30,000 nucleotides of DNA from Symbiodinium natans (GCA_905221605.1 CAJNDS010002079.1:1010001-1040000); one strand, 5' to 3'; positions 8,876-17,215 are shown, counted from the first letter of the stretch. Translations and numbers: made by a program. Notes: a model not told the origin generated them from the sequence alone.

Positions 8876-9139
8876 CAATCATGAGGAAAGCTCCTGATGC
8901 AGAGGAATATAGACGGAATATGGCTAGTTCATGGTTGGGATAGTATTCAAATCAAAGTTTCTATTCCTTGTTCAGTTTTAAGTACCCTTGAAAAAGCAAA
9001 AGAATACCCCACTATGACAAAGATAAGGACCCTGGTAGGTATGTTCCGAATATATTCCTACTACTATTCGTGGGGTTCCCTGTTTGGGGTTCCCATTAAC
9101 GTCCCTTTAATCATGGGGAAAGCTCCTAAGCAGAGGCAT
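8876..9139 (+). mobile_element. 264-bp element with terminal direct repeats (element G)
   Basis: Near-identical ~30-bp direct repeats bound the segment: 8878-8908 (tcatgaggaaagctcctgat...) and 9110-9139 (tcatggggaaagctcctaag...). The interior block 8951-9025 recurs at 16555-16628. The A-rich interior has an 81-residue open frame with no recognisable domain. It could be a small nonautonomous element or a relic of one with direct terminal repeats. Confidence 0.5.
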
Positions 9140-9243
9140 TGAAGGTGTCGGGCGTTGGCGTCTACGTATCTGAAACAGAGGCTTCAGGGTTTCGGGCTTC
9201 AGGCTTTGAGGGGCTTGTACAGGCTTCGCAGCGGAAAAACCTT

Positions 9244-9375
9244 CCCCCCTAAACCCTACGTTCAACCCTAAACTCTAAACCCCAAACCCGAAACCCTAAA
9301 CCCTAAACCCTAAACTCAAACCCCCAAACCGTAGTACCCTAAACCCTGAACTCGAACCCCTGAACCCTAAACCTT
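9244..9375 (-). repeat. Degenerate CCCTAAA stretch
   Basis: Telomere-like words with many substitutions. Decayed TTTAGGG-like words follow at 9465-9670 and decayed CCCTAAA words at 9685-9790. No gene is visible in 9141-9800. Confidence 0.85.
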
Positions 9376-9801
9376 CAACAACCCCAAGCGCTTGCAGCTT
9401 CTTAGGGCCTCTGTCTGGCACCTCCCAGAAGACCCCGGACCTTTGCAACCTTTATTCAAGGGCCTTTAGGGTTTTGGACTTTAAGGGTGTCTAGGGTTTT
9501 AGGGTCTAGGGTTGAGGGCTTTTGGTCTTCCTTTAGGGTTTCGGGTTTTTGGGGTTTAGGGTTGGGCTTGGGACCCTTGGGAATGAAGGTTTCGGGTTTA
9601 GGACTCTAGGGCTTTAGGGTTTGGTCTAGGGTTTGGCGCTTCGCACTTTGAGGGGTTGAGGTTTTAGGCTTTCGGAGATAATTATTCTAAACCCCCAATG
9701 CGGAATACCCGAAACCCGTAAACACTACCCCAAAAACCCTAAATGCCAGAGACGCTAAAGCCCTAAACCTTCAGACCCACAGCCCTAAACACCCTGCACT
9801 G

Positions 9802-9900
9802 GGGATGTTCCCCCTTTTACTAAACAGTCCTTCGCAAGGGATTATAATAAGGGGTTCTATAATCCCGATTAAGAACTGTCAGTATACGGGGGAACATCCC
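9802..9900. mobile_element. MITE-like family A element, full length (99 bp)
   Basis: Starts GGGATGTTCCCCCTTTTACT and ends with the complement (GTATACGGGGGAACATCCC). The inner AGTCCTT and GGGATTATAA blocks are also mirrored. Same length and organisation as 7540-7638. Confidence 0.85.
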
Positions 9901-9930
9901 AACCATGGACCCTAAACCCTAAACTCTCCA

Positions 9931-10013
9931 CCCTTGCTTGCCAGACCCGCCTCGACTGCGTAATTAGACGTGCAGAGCACGGAGCCGCTGGCGAACGCCA
10001 GCGACCTCCGTTA
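9931..10013. other. Inter-array core with 8-bp hairpin
   Basis: CGCTGGCG (9986-9993), loop AA, CGCCAGCG (9996-10003): a perfect 8-bp stem with a 2-nt gap, ending 10 bp before the TTTAGGG block at 10014. A stem this tight is unlikely by chance in 83 bp. Confidence 0.6.
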
Positions 10014-10098
10014 GGGTTTAGGGGTTTAGGGGGTTAGCGGTTTAGGAGAGGTGTAGGGGTTTAGGGTTTAGAAGTTTAGGGTTTAGGGTTTAGGCTTT
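10014..10098 (+). repeat. Degenerate TTTAGGG array
   Basis: About eleven units with insertions of one or two bases. Confidence 0.88.
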
Positions 10099-10130
10099 AA
10101 GCTTTGGGGTCAGGGGAATGACCTATCCTC

Positions 10131-10532
10131 CTAGCCCTGGCGGCGTGTTGGATGGGTTTCGGAGGTGGCAAACCTTTCTTTTTGGCCCAAAATGTGCGCG
10201 GGGTGGGGGGGGGGGTTTATCCGCAGTGACCCCCTGCTACTGAATCCATGATTACTGACCCAGTGACGACTGGTCACATTGAAGCGACGTGCTCTGGATG
10301 AGTTGGCAAAGTTGTCCAGGCGGTCCCTGCTGAGGTCATCTGCATGGGCACTTTTGACCCCTGGGATGTGTCCCACCTCGAGGGTCCTCCTCGTGCGTGG
10401 GACCAAGATGCGACTTTCTGTAAGAAGAAATTCAGTGGGAAGGCAGTAGTGAAGAGCTTGTTGATCGACGCTAATCTGGTGCCAATCATCAGAATTTCTG
10501 GGCGCTGACCAGCCTCCCGTGCCAGGAATCAA
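10131..10532 (-). pseudogene. Retroelement RNase H C-terminal remnant
   Basis: A 133-residue open frame. Residues about 50-72 read LEVGHIPGVKSAHADDLSRD (minus strand of about 10322-10384). This matches the end of the RNase H domain of reverse-transcribing elements, whose usual form is HxPGxxNxxADxLSR; the N is replaced by S. The domain normally cleaves the RNA of RNA-DNA hybrids during reverse transcription. Upstream catalytic residues and a polymerase domain are not visible, so this is a fragment. The C-terminal part runs through a poly-G tract (10203-10215) into a segment (10138-10215) that recurs at 27781-27858. Element class (Ty3-like, DIRS-like or other) cannot be decided. Confidence 0.6.
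10138..10215 (-). repeat. Dispersed retroelement-associated segment, copy 1
   Basis: Shares gcggcgtgttggatggg and a following ggcaaacct..cttt..ggcccaaaa block with 27781-27858. Both copies lead into a poly-G run on the upper strand. Confidence 0.65.
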
Positions 10533-10610
10533 CCCAGCCGAAATGCCCTCAACCCTAAATCCTGAACCCTATAGGCCGCAAAACCAAAGCCTTAAACCTG
10601 ACCTCAAACC

Positions 10611-10729
10611 CTACTTGGAAGCTCTTCTGACATAGTAAGTCTACTTAGTATCCCCCAAAAAACCCTATGATAATCCCATAACCCACCTTACTAACCCTAC
10701 TTACAAAGTCAGAAGGACTTCAAAAGTAG
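10611..10729 (-). mobile_element. MITE-like family B element with both ends (119 bp)
   Basis: The most complete B copy, in the opposite orientation to 6069 and 17065. The left end CTACTTGGAAGCTCTTCTGA pairs with the right end, which as reverse complement reads CTACTTTTGAAGTCCTTCTGA. It includes the shared gtaagtagggttagtaaggtgggt block on the minus strand. No coding capacity. Confidence 0.75.
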
Positions 10730-10910
10730 CAAAGCCCTGACCCCCATCCAGGAAGGACCCTTGTAACTTTGGGGGTTATTTAGGGGCTACTTAGGTATGT
10801 ATATGGGTTCTACAGGGGAATAAGATTATGATTAAGGGTTCCCAACCCTAGCCAATAAAGCCCCTCACCCGAAACCCCAAGCCCTAAGCTCTAAGCCCTA
10901 AACCCAAACT

Positions 10911-10996
10911 CAAACATCCGGCCTTCACCCGTGTTGCACTTGCGCATGTCTCGGCTGCCGCCTGTCGGGGCCTTGCTCAAGGGGTTCTGGGGGGTG
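10911..10996. other. Inter-array core with small hairpin
   Basis: 86 bp. CCTTG (10971-10975), loop CT, CAAGG (10978-10982) lies close to the TTTAGGG arm. Confidence 0.5.
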
Positions 10997-11046
10997 AGGG
11001 TTTAGGGTTTAGGGTTTAGGGTTTAGGGTTTAGGGTTTAGGGTTTA
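10997..11046 (+). repeat. TTTAGGG array (about 7 units)
   Basis: Clean, then decaying to about 11105. Confidence 0.96.
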
Positions 11047-11116
11047 AGGTCTGAGGTGTCTATAGGGGGTTTAGGATCTGGGGGCTTGAGGGTTTAGGGG
11101 TTGAGGGTATTTTTAT

Positions 11117-11228
11117 CTTGGCAGCCCAGAAACCATCTTGTAGTAAGGGTACCCTGTTTTTTGGTTGGCTACTTGACAAGCGAACCCAGAGCCCAAAAAA
11201 GGGTAAAGGGTACCACTGGGCTTCCAAG
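11117..11228. mobile_element. MITE-like family C element (112 bp)
   Basis: Best-defined family C copy. Left end CTTGGCAGCCCAG...GGGTACCCTGTTTTTTGG; right end as reverse complement CTTGGAAGCCCAGTGGTACC followed by CTTTACCCTTTTTTGGG. It abuts a truncated family A element at 11229 with no gap. Confidence 0.78.
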
Positions 11229-11300
11229 TCAGTCCTGAATAGGATTATAGTACCTCCTATAGCCCCTATCAAGGACTGTTACTATAAGGGGGAACATCCC
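11229..11300. mobile_element. Family A element truncated at its left end
   Basis: Retains the inner agtcctgaataggattatag block and an intact right end (ataagggggaacatccc) but lacks about 20-25 terminal bases on the left, where it joins the family C element. This indicates insertion or deletion at the junction. Confidence 0.7.
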
Positions 11301-11435
11301 AACCCTAAACCCTAAACCCTGAACCCTAAACCCTACACCCTTAGGGGTTCAAGGTATTTTATGTAGGTAAGGTTTTAGGGATAGGCAGCAAGCAGCGGCC
11401 ACCGTGCACGAACGCCAAGGCCAGACGAGGACCGC
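11301..11435. other. Short CCCTAAA block and core
   Basis: About five CCCTAAA-type units (11301-11340) and then a ~100-bp core that is AT-rich at first and GC-rich after 11390, ending at a short TTTAGGG/TTTGGGG block (11436-11480). Confidence 0.5.
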
Positions 11436-11582
11436 TGTTCAGGGTTTAGGGTTTGGGGTTTGGGGTTTGGGGTTTAGGGTAATTACTGCCCCCAAGGCTG
11501 TCAATATCCTCAATAGATCGGCCCAACATGCTCATGATGGCCTAAAGATAGGACCCGCTCAGCAGCCCGTGCAGATGTACTA

Positions 11583-11722
11583 CCCTTAGACTCAATACTA
11601 GCCCAAAGACCTTACAAACTAAGCCTTTGGGCCCAGAAACCCTTACACAGGGATCCCTTAGGCTCAAAATAACCCAAGAACCTTATAAACTAAGGCCTTT
11701 TGGGCCCAAATACCCTTAAACA
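11583..11722 (+). repeat. Tandem pair of hairpin units (72-bp period)
   Basis: Copies at 11583-11654 and 11655-11722 share the order cccttag.ctca, accttanaaact, ttgggccca and taccctta or its variant. Copy 1 contains a perfect 8-bp stem, GCCCAAAG (11601-11608) with CTTTGGGC (11625-11632). Copy 2 keeps a similar but imperfect stem. This is probably a duplicated MITE-like hairpin. Confidence 0.65.
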
Positions 11723-11859
11723 AGAGCATTTTGCGCGAAATGTGGCGTGTTCTGCGGACGCGGTAGTCTATGCACAAAAGTGAAAACCGAGATCGAGCAA
11801 TATGGGAATATGTTTCGGTCAGGACCGTGTCCACAAAATACAACCCCTAAATAGAGCCC

Positions 11860-12036
11860 CTAAACCCTAAACCCTAAACCCTAAACCCTAAACCCTAAAC
11901 CCTGCAGAGAGCCCCTAAACCCTAAACCCTACTGCACCTTCAAACCCATTTTTAGTTTCCCAGCTTCCCTAATAAGGTTCCTTAGATACCTATGCCCCCC
12001 CATGAACCCTAAACCCTAAACCCTAAACCCTAAACC
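11860..12036 (-). repeat. Two CCCTAAA blocks and spacer
   Basis: CCCTAAA units at 11860-11902, a short block near 11917-11932, and 12004-12036, with plain spacer between. Confidence 0.93.
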
Positions 12037-12128
12037 TCTCTATCACATATATATTTAAACCCTATAGTCCTTCGTGGCGAAGGGTCATTTCTTCGTGGCT
12101 AAGGGTCATCCCCCGTGGCCAAGCGTCA

Positions 12129-12129
<1 letters not shown>

Positions 12130-12192
<63 letters not shown>
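12130..12192 (+). repeat. Poly-C tract (63 C)
   Basis: 63 uninterrupted C, continuing as an interrupted C-rich tract to about 12237. The polyproline and polyglycine frames across it are translation artefacts. 12240-12426 is unassigned. Confidence 0.96.
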
Positions 12193-12195
<3 letters not shown>

Positions 12196-12426
12196 CCCAC
12201 TCCCCCCCCTGCCCCACCTACCCGCCCCCACCTCCCTCTGCGGGCCGATGAAATGGGTCGTGGGTAGGATGGTCCATGACAGAGTGAGGTTGGAGGACAG
12301 GGCTTGCTGATGAAAAATATGAACTTTTTATTTCTTAATGTTTTGGGATTCTCTGGGTGGGTGGGTTTTTTTCGAGAGCCCAAACAGCGGCTCTACTAGA
12401 GATTGCTCGACCCGGAGCTGCTGAAG

Positions 12427-12499
12427 CCTAAACCCTAAACCCTAAACCCTAAACCCTAAACCCTAAACCCTAAACCCTAAACCCTAAACCCTAAACCCT
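12427..12499 (-). repeat. CCCTAAA array (about 10 units)
   Basis: Clean. 12500-12676 contains a further CCCTAAA block (about 12622-12650) and decayed words. Confidence 0.97.
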
Positions 12500-12676
12500 C
12501 CCTTAAGAACCTTGCAACCCCATTGCTCTACACATGATCCGGATGGAACCTTCTGACTGCGGCCCCAGTCAACTCCCGCCGGAACACGAAACCCTAAGAC
12601 TGGAAAACACCCTACAAAACCCCCTAAACCCTAAACCCTAAACCCTAAAACCCCCAAGTCCTGAAATCCTAAAATC

Positions 12677-12770
12677 CTAACTCCGGCAAGAGATTTTCGC
12701 CCGCAAGCCCCCTGGGATGGCGGCTTCGGGTAACCTGACGCAAAGTGTGAGGATCTGCTTTGCATTAGCG
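12677..12770. other. Inter-array core with inverted repeat
   Basis: 94 bp. GCAAAG (12740-12745) pairs with CTTTGC (12758-12763). Part of it (12706-12756) resembles 91-165 near the window start, so this core may belong to a small dispersed family. Confidence 0.5.
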
Positions 12771-13000
12771 TTTAGGGTCTAGGGTTTAGGGTTTAGGGTT
12801 CGGGTTTAGGGTTTAGGGTTTAGGGTTTAGGGTTTAGGGTTTAGGGTTTAGGGTTTAGGGTTTAGGGTTTAGGGTTTAGGGTTTAGGGTTTAGGGTTTAG
12901 GGTTTAGGTTAGGGTTTAGGGTTTAGGGTTTAGGGTTTAGGGTTTAGGGTTTAGGGTTTAGGGTTTAGGGTTTAGGGTTTAGGGTTTAGGGTTTAGGGTT
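12771..13000 (+). repeat. Longest TTTAGGG array (about 33 units)
   Basis: 230 bp with only three irregular units (about 12778, 12800 and 12903). It is comparable to a short true telomere tract, but it lies inside the sequence and is followed by unique DNA. Confidence 0.98.
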
Positions 13001-13125
13001 CAAAAGATCGGACCCTATCTGGGGGTTTCCTCTAAACCCGAACCCTTTTGCCCGAACGCCCTAAACCCAAATACGCTCAAACCGCATATACCAACCGCAT
13101 GAACCCCTTAAAGTTTCTGGGAAAC

Positions 13126-13333
13126 CCTAAATTAACCCTAAGCCCTAAGCCCTAAACCCTAGACCCTAACCCTAATTGAATCAACGCCATGAGCCTCACT
13201 TAGTAGGAGCTTACTCAGAGGGTCCACTATCAGTCCTGTGTTGCGGAGGTAAGTTAGCCAAAAGCCATGCGCCAAATCACATAAACCCACAACCCTTCTT
13301 TACGCCCTTAACCCTAAACCTAAACCCTAAACT
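13126..13333 (-). repeat. CCCTAAA words flanking a unique segment
   Basis: Telomeric words at 13126-13172 and 13306-13333 flank about 130 bp of unique sequence, which includes a consensus-like splice donor (ggaggtaagt near 13245). With no recognisable exon, the donor is not evidence for a gene. Confidence 0.7.
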
Positions 13334-13346
13334 TGCAGGGCTTTCC

Positions 13347-13441
13347 CTGACAGCCCAGTAACCATCTTCTAACAAGAGTAGCCTGTTGCGGTTGGCTACT
13401 GTGCAAGGGAACCACCCAAAAAAGGGGGAAAAGGCTACCAC
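13347..13441. mobile_element. Family C element, right end truncated
   Basis: Shares ctgacagcccagtaaccatctt, gttggctact, aagggaaccacccaaaaaagg and ggctaccac with 11117-11228 but lacks the terminal ctgggct..caag. Confidence 0.65.
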
Positions 13442-13530
13442 GAAACCCCGCGGCCTCCCGAAACTCCGAGGAGTCGTGCTGATCGCCGCTGTTCATGCAC
13501 GTTGACCATTCTAGGCTGCTGGGGATGGGA

Positions 13531-13588
13531 ACCCTAAACCCTACACCCTAAACCCTAAACCCTAAACCCTAAACCCTAAACCCTAAAC
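13531..13588 (-). repeat. CCCTAAA array (about 8 units)
   Basis: Clean except for one CCCTACA unit. Confidence 0.96.
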
Positions 13589-13651
13589 TCCGGAAACGTC
13601 AGCCCAAGAAACTGGAGCCCGGGGACTAGCACTTCACGGAATGCACGAGCC

Positions 13652-13835
13652 TATATATATATATATATAGATATTTACATACATATATATGGAGATAAAC
13701 ACTCCTACCTTTTTGAAAACACAAGACACCGTAATGTGTACACATATATATATATATACATATGTCAATACATAAATATGTATAGATGTCTCTGTGTGTG
13801 TGTGTCTGTACACATACATACACATGTTTTGTTCA
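13652..13835. repeat. AT and TG/CA microsatellite cluster
   Basis: TA runs at 13652-13668 and 13743-13758, TACATA words, and a TG run at 13793-13804, with short unique sequence between. Open frames across it are low-complexity. 13836-14035 is unassigned. Confidence 0.92.
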
Positions 13836-14171
13836 AGCTTCTGCATGCAATCCAGTGCTGAGCTGGTTCTTCTATATCAATCTTTGGATAAGAGCAAGAG
13901 ACCCCTAAGCTTGAACACCAGTGTGAAATCTCGCATGGACGCTTCTTCGGACGGCCCTGCACACACCGGCAATGCAGGGCATGGAGTCGCTAGGAGGCAT
14001 CACCCAACCTGACCTGGGGTCTGGGGTTCAGTCAGGGTTTAGGGTTTAAGAAACCCTAAACTAAACCCGAAACCCGAAACCCGAAACCCCAAATCCTAAG
14101 TATCTCCATGTTGGCGGGGCAAACCTCAGTCCTAAGTTTCAATAGTTCGTAAGTGACCCCCTCCCACACGT

Positions 14172-14250
14172 AAAACTCTTTAGGGTTTAGGGTTTAGGGG
14201 TTAGGGCTTAGGGTTTAGAATTTAGGGTTAAGGGTTTAGGGTTTAGGGTC
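14172..14250 (+). repeat. Degenerate TTTAGGG array
   Basis: About ten units with several substitutions. Confidence 0.9.
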
Positions 14251-14326
14251 TTTCTGGTGCTTGAGGGGTCTAGCAGCTCGGGACTGGATCCTGCCGGGGG
14301 ATATTCGCTCCCCCTGTCTCCCTGTC

Positions 14327-14514
14327 CTTACTGTTGGTTTGTAGGGAATCGGGGAATAGGTACGGTATATCCCCTGTATACCCTTTAAGAGATGATATGT
14401 AGTACCTTATTCCCCCAATCCTTTAAGAGATGATATGTAGTACCTTATTCCCCCAACCCTTTAAGGGATGATATGTAGTACCTTAACTTATTCCCCCTAC
14501 TAGCCCACAGTAAG
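14327..14514. mobile_element. MITE-like element N with internal 38-bp tandem repeats
   Basis: The terminal inverted repeats are clear: the left end CTTACTGTTGGTTTGTAGGG and the right end, as reverse complement, CTTACTGTGGGCTAGTAGGG, each followed by a G-A-A-T-rich block. Between them are three copies of a 38-bp unit (starts 14383, 14421, 14459) containing gatgatatgtagtacctta; the last copy has a 4-bp insertion. 188 bp in total, noncoding. Confidence 0.78.
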
Positions 14515-14594
14515 CGTCAGCACAATGACGGATGCATCTGCAAGGGCCCCAACCTCGATCTCTGACTCGAAGCCCAAGGTGATTGGGGTTTAGG

Positions 14595-14785
14595 GCTAAA
14601 CCCTAAACCCTAAACCCTCAACCCTAAACCCTAAGCCCTAAGCCCTAAACCCTAAACCCTAAACCCTAAACCTAAACCCCAAACCCTAAACCCTAAACCC
14701 CAAACCCTAAACCTAGACCCTAATCCCTAAACCCTCAACCCTAAACCCTAAACCCTAAACCCCTACACCCCTAAACCCTACTGTT
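14595..14785 (-). repeat. Long degenerate CCCTAAA array (about 27 units)
   Basis: Mixed CCCTAAA, CCCTCAA, CCCCAAA and CCCTAAG units over 190 bp. Confidence 0.95.
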
Positions 14786-14879
14786 TAGGCCTTTTGCCGG
14801 CTCGGTCTTCTTGCATCCATGGGGCGGTTCATGTCCATGCCAGGAAGAGACAAGTTCCCCAGGTAGTCCAGCCTGGTCT
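14786..14879. other. Inter-array core
   Basis: About 94 bp of unique sequence between opposed arrays. No strong hairpin was found here. Confidence 0.45.
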
Positions 14880-15305
14880 AGGGTTTCTAGTTAGGGTTTA
14901 GGCTTGAGGTTTAGGGATTTAGGGCTTTCGGGTTGAGGGTTTTAGGGATTTAGGGCTTTTGGGATTTAGGGCGTTCAGTTTAAGTTTAGGGTTTTGGGGT
15001 TTTCGGGCTTTTGGGGTTCTAGGGTTTAGGGTTTAGGGATTTTCAGTTTAGGTTTCAGGTTTAGGGTTTTAGGGTTTTGCGGTTTCTAGTGTAGGGTTTG
15101 GAGGGATTAGGGTTTAGGGTTTAGGGTTTTTAGGCTTTAGGCTTTAGGGTTTAGGGTGGTCTAGTTGTAGGGTTTAGGGTTTAGAGCTTCACGGTTTTCA
15201 AGTTTAGGGTTAGGGTTCAAGGTTTGTAAGGGACTTTGTTGTAGGGATTTAGGGCTTTTGGGGTTTAGGGTTTTCCAGTTTAGGGTCTAGGGTTTTCAGG
15301 GTTTA
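14880..15305 (+). repeat. Long decayed TTTAGGG array
   Basis: About 425 bp of TTTAGGG words with frequent insertions and changes (GGGATTTAGGGCTTTTGGG and similar). Its longer composite units appear duplicated (around 14913, 14945 and 15247). This is the most decayed large block, and so probably old. Confidence 0.88.
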
Positions 15306-15313
15306 GGTTTTTT

Positions 15314-15327
15314 GGGGGGGGGGGGGA
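15314..15327 (+). repeat. Poly-G tract
   Basis: A G run just downstream of the stop of the minus-strand frame 15329-15754, so that frame is followed by poly-C on its own strand. Confidence 0.9.
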
Positions 15328-15328
15328 T

Positions 15329-15754
15329 TTAGCCCCTATCAGGGGTGCGACCCTTGAGCCACTTCAGGTCACGGCATGTCTTCTCAATGGAAGCGTCGTC
15401 GTGCCCGACGCCTGTGGCTATAAATGGCGAGCTCTCGCCTTTGTCTCTTTGATCATAAGCGACGTCGTAGTGGTCCTGGTCGCTGTGATCCCAGGTATCG
15501 CACAATCTGTCGATCTGACTAATGTTCCAGATCAACTTCCACTGCCCCGTTGTGATTTTGGAGCTATTGTGCCCCTCGCCTTTTACAAACAAAGTCACAA
15601 TGTCCTGCAGCAGGAGTTGGACCTGCTGCTGGGGGCTGAGGGTGTGCACAATGCCGGCGCGCGCAGCCCTCAACGCGAGGCGGATCTTCGCAAGGCGAAA
15701 AACAACTTGCTGAGTCTTCTCCTGCCTACCAGCTCGCGGATTGGGTAGTTCCAT
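15329..15754 (-). CDS. Unrecognised open frame, 141 residues
   Basis: The longest non-repetitive open frame in the window, in a stretch (15330-15760) of ordinary composition. It starts MELPNPRAG and has a basic N-terminal third, a likely helical part around residues 42-60 (LSPQQQVQLLLQDIVTLF), and a hydrophilic, acidic C-terminal half with several Asp/His. I recognise no family. The opposite strand is also open (15401-15748, with a hydrophobic N-terminus), so either or neither may be real. It could be an exon, a retroelement gag-like remnant or chance. Its stop lies next to the poly-G tract. Confidence 0.3.
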   Translation of the reverse strand: MELPNPRAGRQEKTQQVVFRLAKIRLALRAARAGIVHTLSPQQQVQLLLQDIVTLFVKGEGHNSSKITTGQWKLIWNISQIDRLCDTWDHSDQDHYDVAYDQRDKGESSPFIATGVGHDDASIEKTCRDLKWLKGRTPDRG

Positions 15755-15790
15755 GGTCCCTTAGTATGGGCCCTCAAAAGGGTACTGTAA

Positions 15791-16090
15791 CCCCCCCTCC
15801 CCCCCCATGGTAATCTCCTTCTGTGGTTCATGGTGGGTTTTGGGTTCCCCCCCCCCTATGGTCCATGGTCTGTGGTTCATGGGTTTAGGGTTAGGCTGTA
15901 GAGTTCAGGAGTTTCACTCTGACCCCCCTGGTCCATGAGTTTACGGTTCCAGGTTTGGGGTAATGGTAGCTTTATGGTTTCCCCTCGCCCCCCCGTGGTT
16001 CGTGCTGGTTTACGGTTCAGCGTTACAGCAGTTAAGGTTTCGGGTGTACCCTTCTCCCCCCTGTAGTTCATTGGCAGGTTTAGGCTTTAT
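15791..16090 (+). repeat. C-run/ATGGTTCATGG minisatellite (about 5 units)
   Basis: C runs at 15791, 15847, 15922, 15988 and about 16055 are each followed by a tggt(t/c)catgg-like motif and then a ggttta(g/c)ggtt motif. Spacing is about 55-75 bp. It is a diverged tandem array that incorporates telomere-like words. Confidence 0.65.
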
Positions 16091-16252
16091 AAGGGCCTAG
16101 GGTTCAGGTTTGGGGTTTAGGTTGAGGGTTTGGGGTTTAGGTTGAGGGTTTCTCTCCCCGGTTAACGGGCAGGGTTTGGGGGGGATACCATGGGGGGGGG
16201 GGGGGGGGCGCCGATTACGCGGAACGCGGGCGCAAATATGCCGCTCATATGA

Positions 16253-16380
16253 AGTAGGGTATATATTTCTTATACCCCCAAAAGGACACCAGGTATAGAC
16301 ACTCACCAATATTGAAAGGAACCTTATATACACTCACCAGTAACAGAAATATAAACCCTGTGTCATATACCCTATACAAC
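16253..16380. mobile_element. MITE-like inverted-repeat element M
   Basis: GGGTATA (16257-16263) pairs with TATACCC (16271-16277), and again with an ATATACCC near 16365-16373. This gives ~11-bp imperfect terminal repeats around an AT-rich interior. The boundaries are uncertain. 16381-16554 is otherwise unassigned. Confidence 0.4.
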
Positions 16381-16554
16381 CTGAAGGCCCATACTTCGAG
16401 CCCTATAAGGGAGCTAAGGTGCCATACCCCTCCAAGCTTTCCCTCAGATGCGCTGCGACATGGGGCTCAGGGTTGTGCGTTGTTTTCTCGGGGCGGATTC
16501 AGGCTAGGTGTTGAGGGTTTAAGACTTCTAGTTCCTTCTGGGAAAGCATTAAGA

Positions 16555-16628
16555 ACTTAAATTTCTGTTCCTTATTGAGTTTAAGTACCCATAAAAACGT
16601 AAAATGTTATCCCACTATGACAAAGATT
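16555..16628 (+). repeat. Second copy of the element G interior
   Basis: Aligns with 8951-9025 through tttct(g/a)ttcctt, gtttaagtaccc, aaaa.g.aaa and ccactatgacaaagat. The flanking direct repeats of the first copy are absent. A cttgggatgttt and ttactac pair just right of it (16636-16660) resembles one end of family A. 16661-16857 is unassigned. Confidence 0.65.
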
Positions 16629-17064
16629 TTAGGGCTTGGGATGTTTGGTTTACTACTGCCCTAGTGTGGGTGAAATTGGGTTATTAAGTACAGTTATTAC
16701 TGTGTTAATAAATAAGAACCCTGAACCTCCCAGTAGGATGTCAGGTTTGCGAGTTTTCCGGGGCCCATGCATTTGATCCAGACGGTCTGTCGCCGAGCTG
16801 TACATCCCTTGCCTGGCATTCATCTCCGGTTCTGCGAAGGAACTTCAGGCTGAGGGTTGAGGGTTTAGGGTTTAGAGCATTAGGTTTAGGGTGTAGAGTT
16901 TCGGATTGAGGGTTAAGGGTTGAGGGCTTTGGGTTTAATTAGCTACCATAGTCAAGAAACCGCGGTATCCACCACATTTGCACAGCGTGGTAGCTCGGTG
17001 CAAGTTTCTGAACAGCTACCAAAGCTTTGCCTAATTGCTGGTTTCTTAGTCAGGAAGGGATCCG

Positions 17065-17165
17065 TACTGGGAAACTTTTTTGACTTAGTAAGTAGGGTTA
17101 GTAAGGTGGGTCAATCGGGATTATAATAGGGTTTTTAGGGGTTCCTAAGTAGAGCTTCTAAGTAG
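17065..17165 (+). mobile_element. MITE-like family B element
   Basis: Same strand and block order as 6069-6184, and it carries gtaagtagggttagtaaggt, shared with the minus strand of 10611-10729. It ends agagcttctaagtag. Noncoding. Confidence 0.75.
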
Positions 17166-17215
17166 GCCACCTACCTCAAGAACCTCATCGCCTGGCGAAC
17201 TTCGCCCTTCTTGAG
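17166..17215. other. Nested double hairpin abutting TTTAGGG array
   Basis: The outer stem CTCAAGAA (17175-17182) with TTCTTGAG (17208-17215) encloses the inner stem GGCGAA (17194-17199), loop C, TTCGCC (17201-17206). The outer stem ends exactly where the TTTAGGG block begins. It is not a bacterial-type terminator, because the context is eukaryotic and there is no T tract. Confidence 0.6.

Noticed and set aside
12074-12383. Polyproline and polyglycine open frames across the C63 tract
   Set aside because: They are translations of the homopolymer and have no other domain.
13240-13252. Splice donor (gaggtaagt) as evidence of a gene
   Set aside because: No recognisable exon or matching acceptor lies nearby; such a 9-mer is expected by chance at low frequency.
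13630-13846. Tyr/Ile-rich open frames
   Set aside because: They are translations of the AT/TG microsatellite cluster.
17175-17215. Rho-independent terminator
   Set aside because: The hairpin is real but lacks a T tract, and the genome is eukaryotic.
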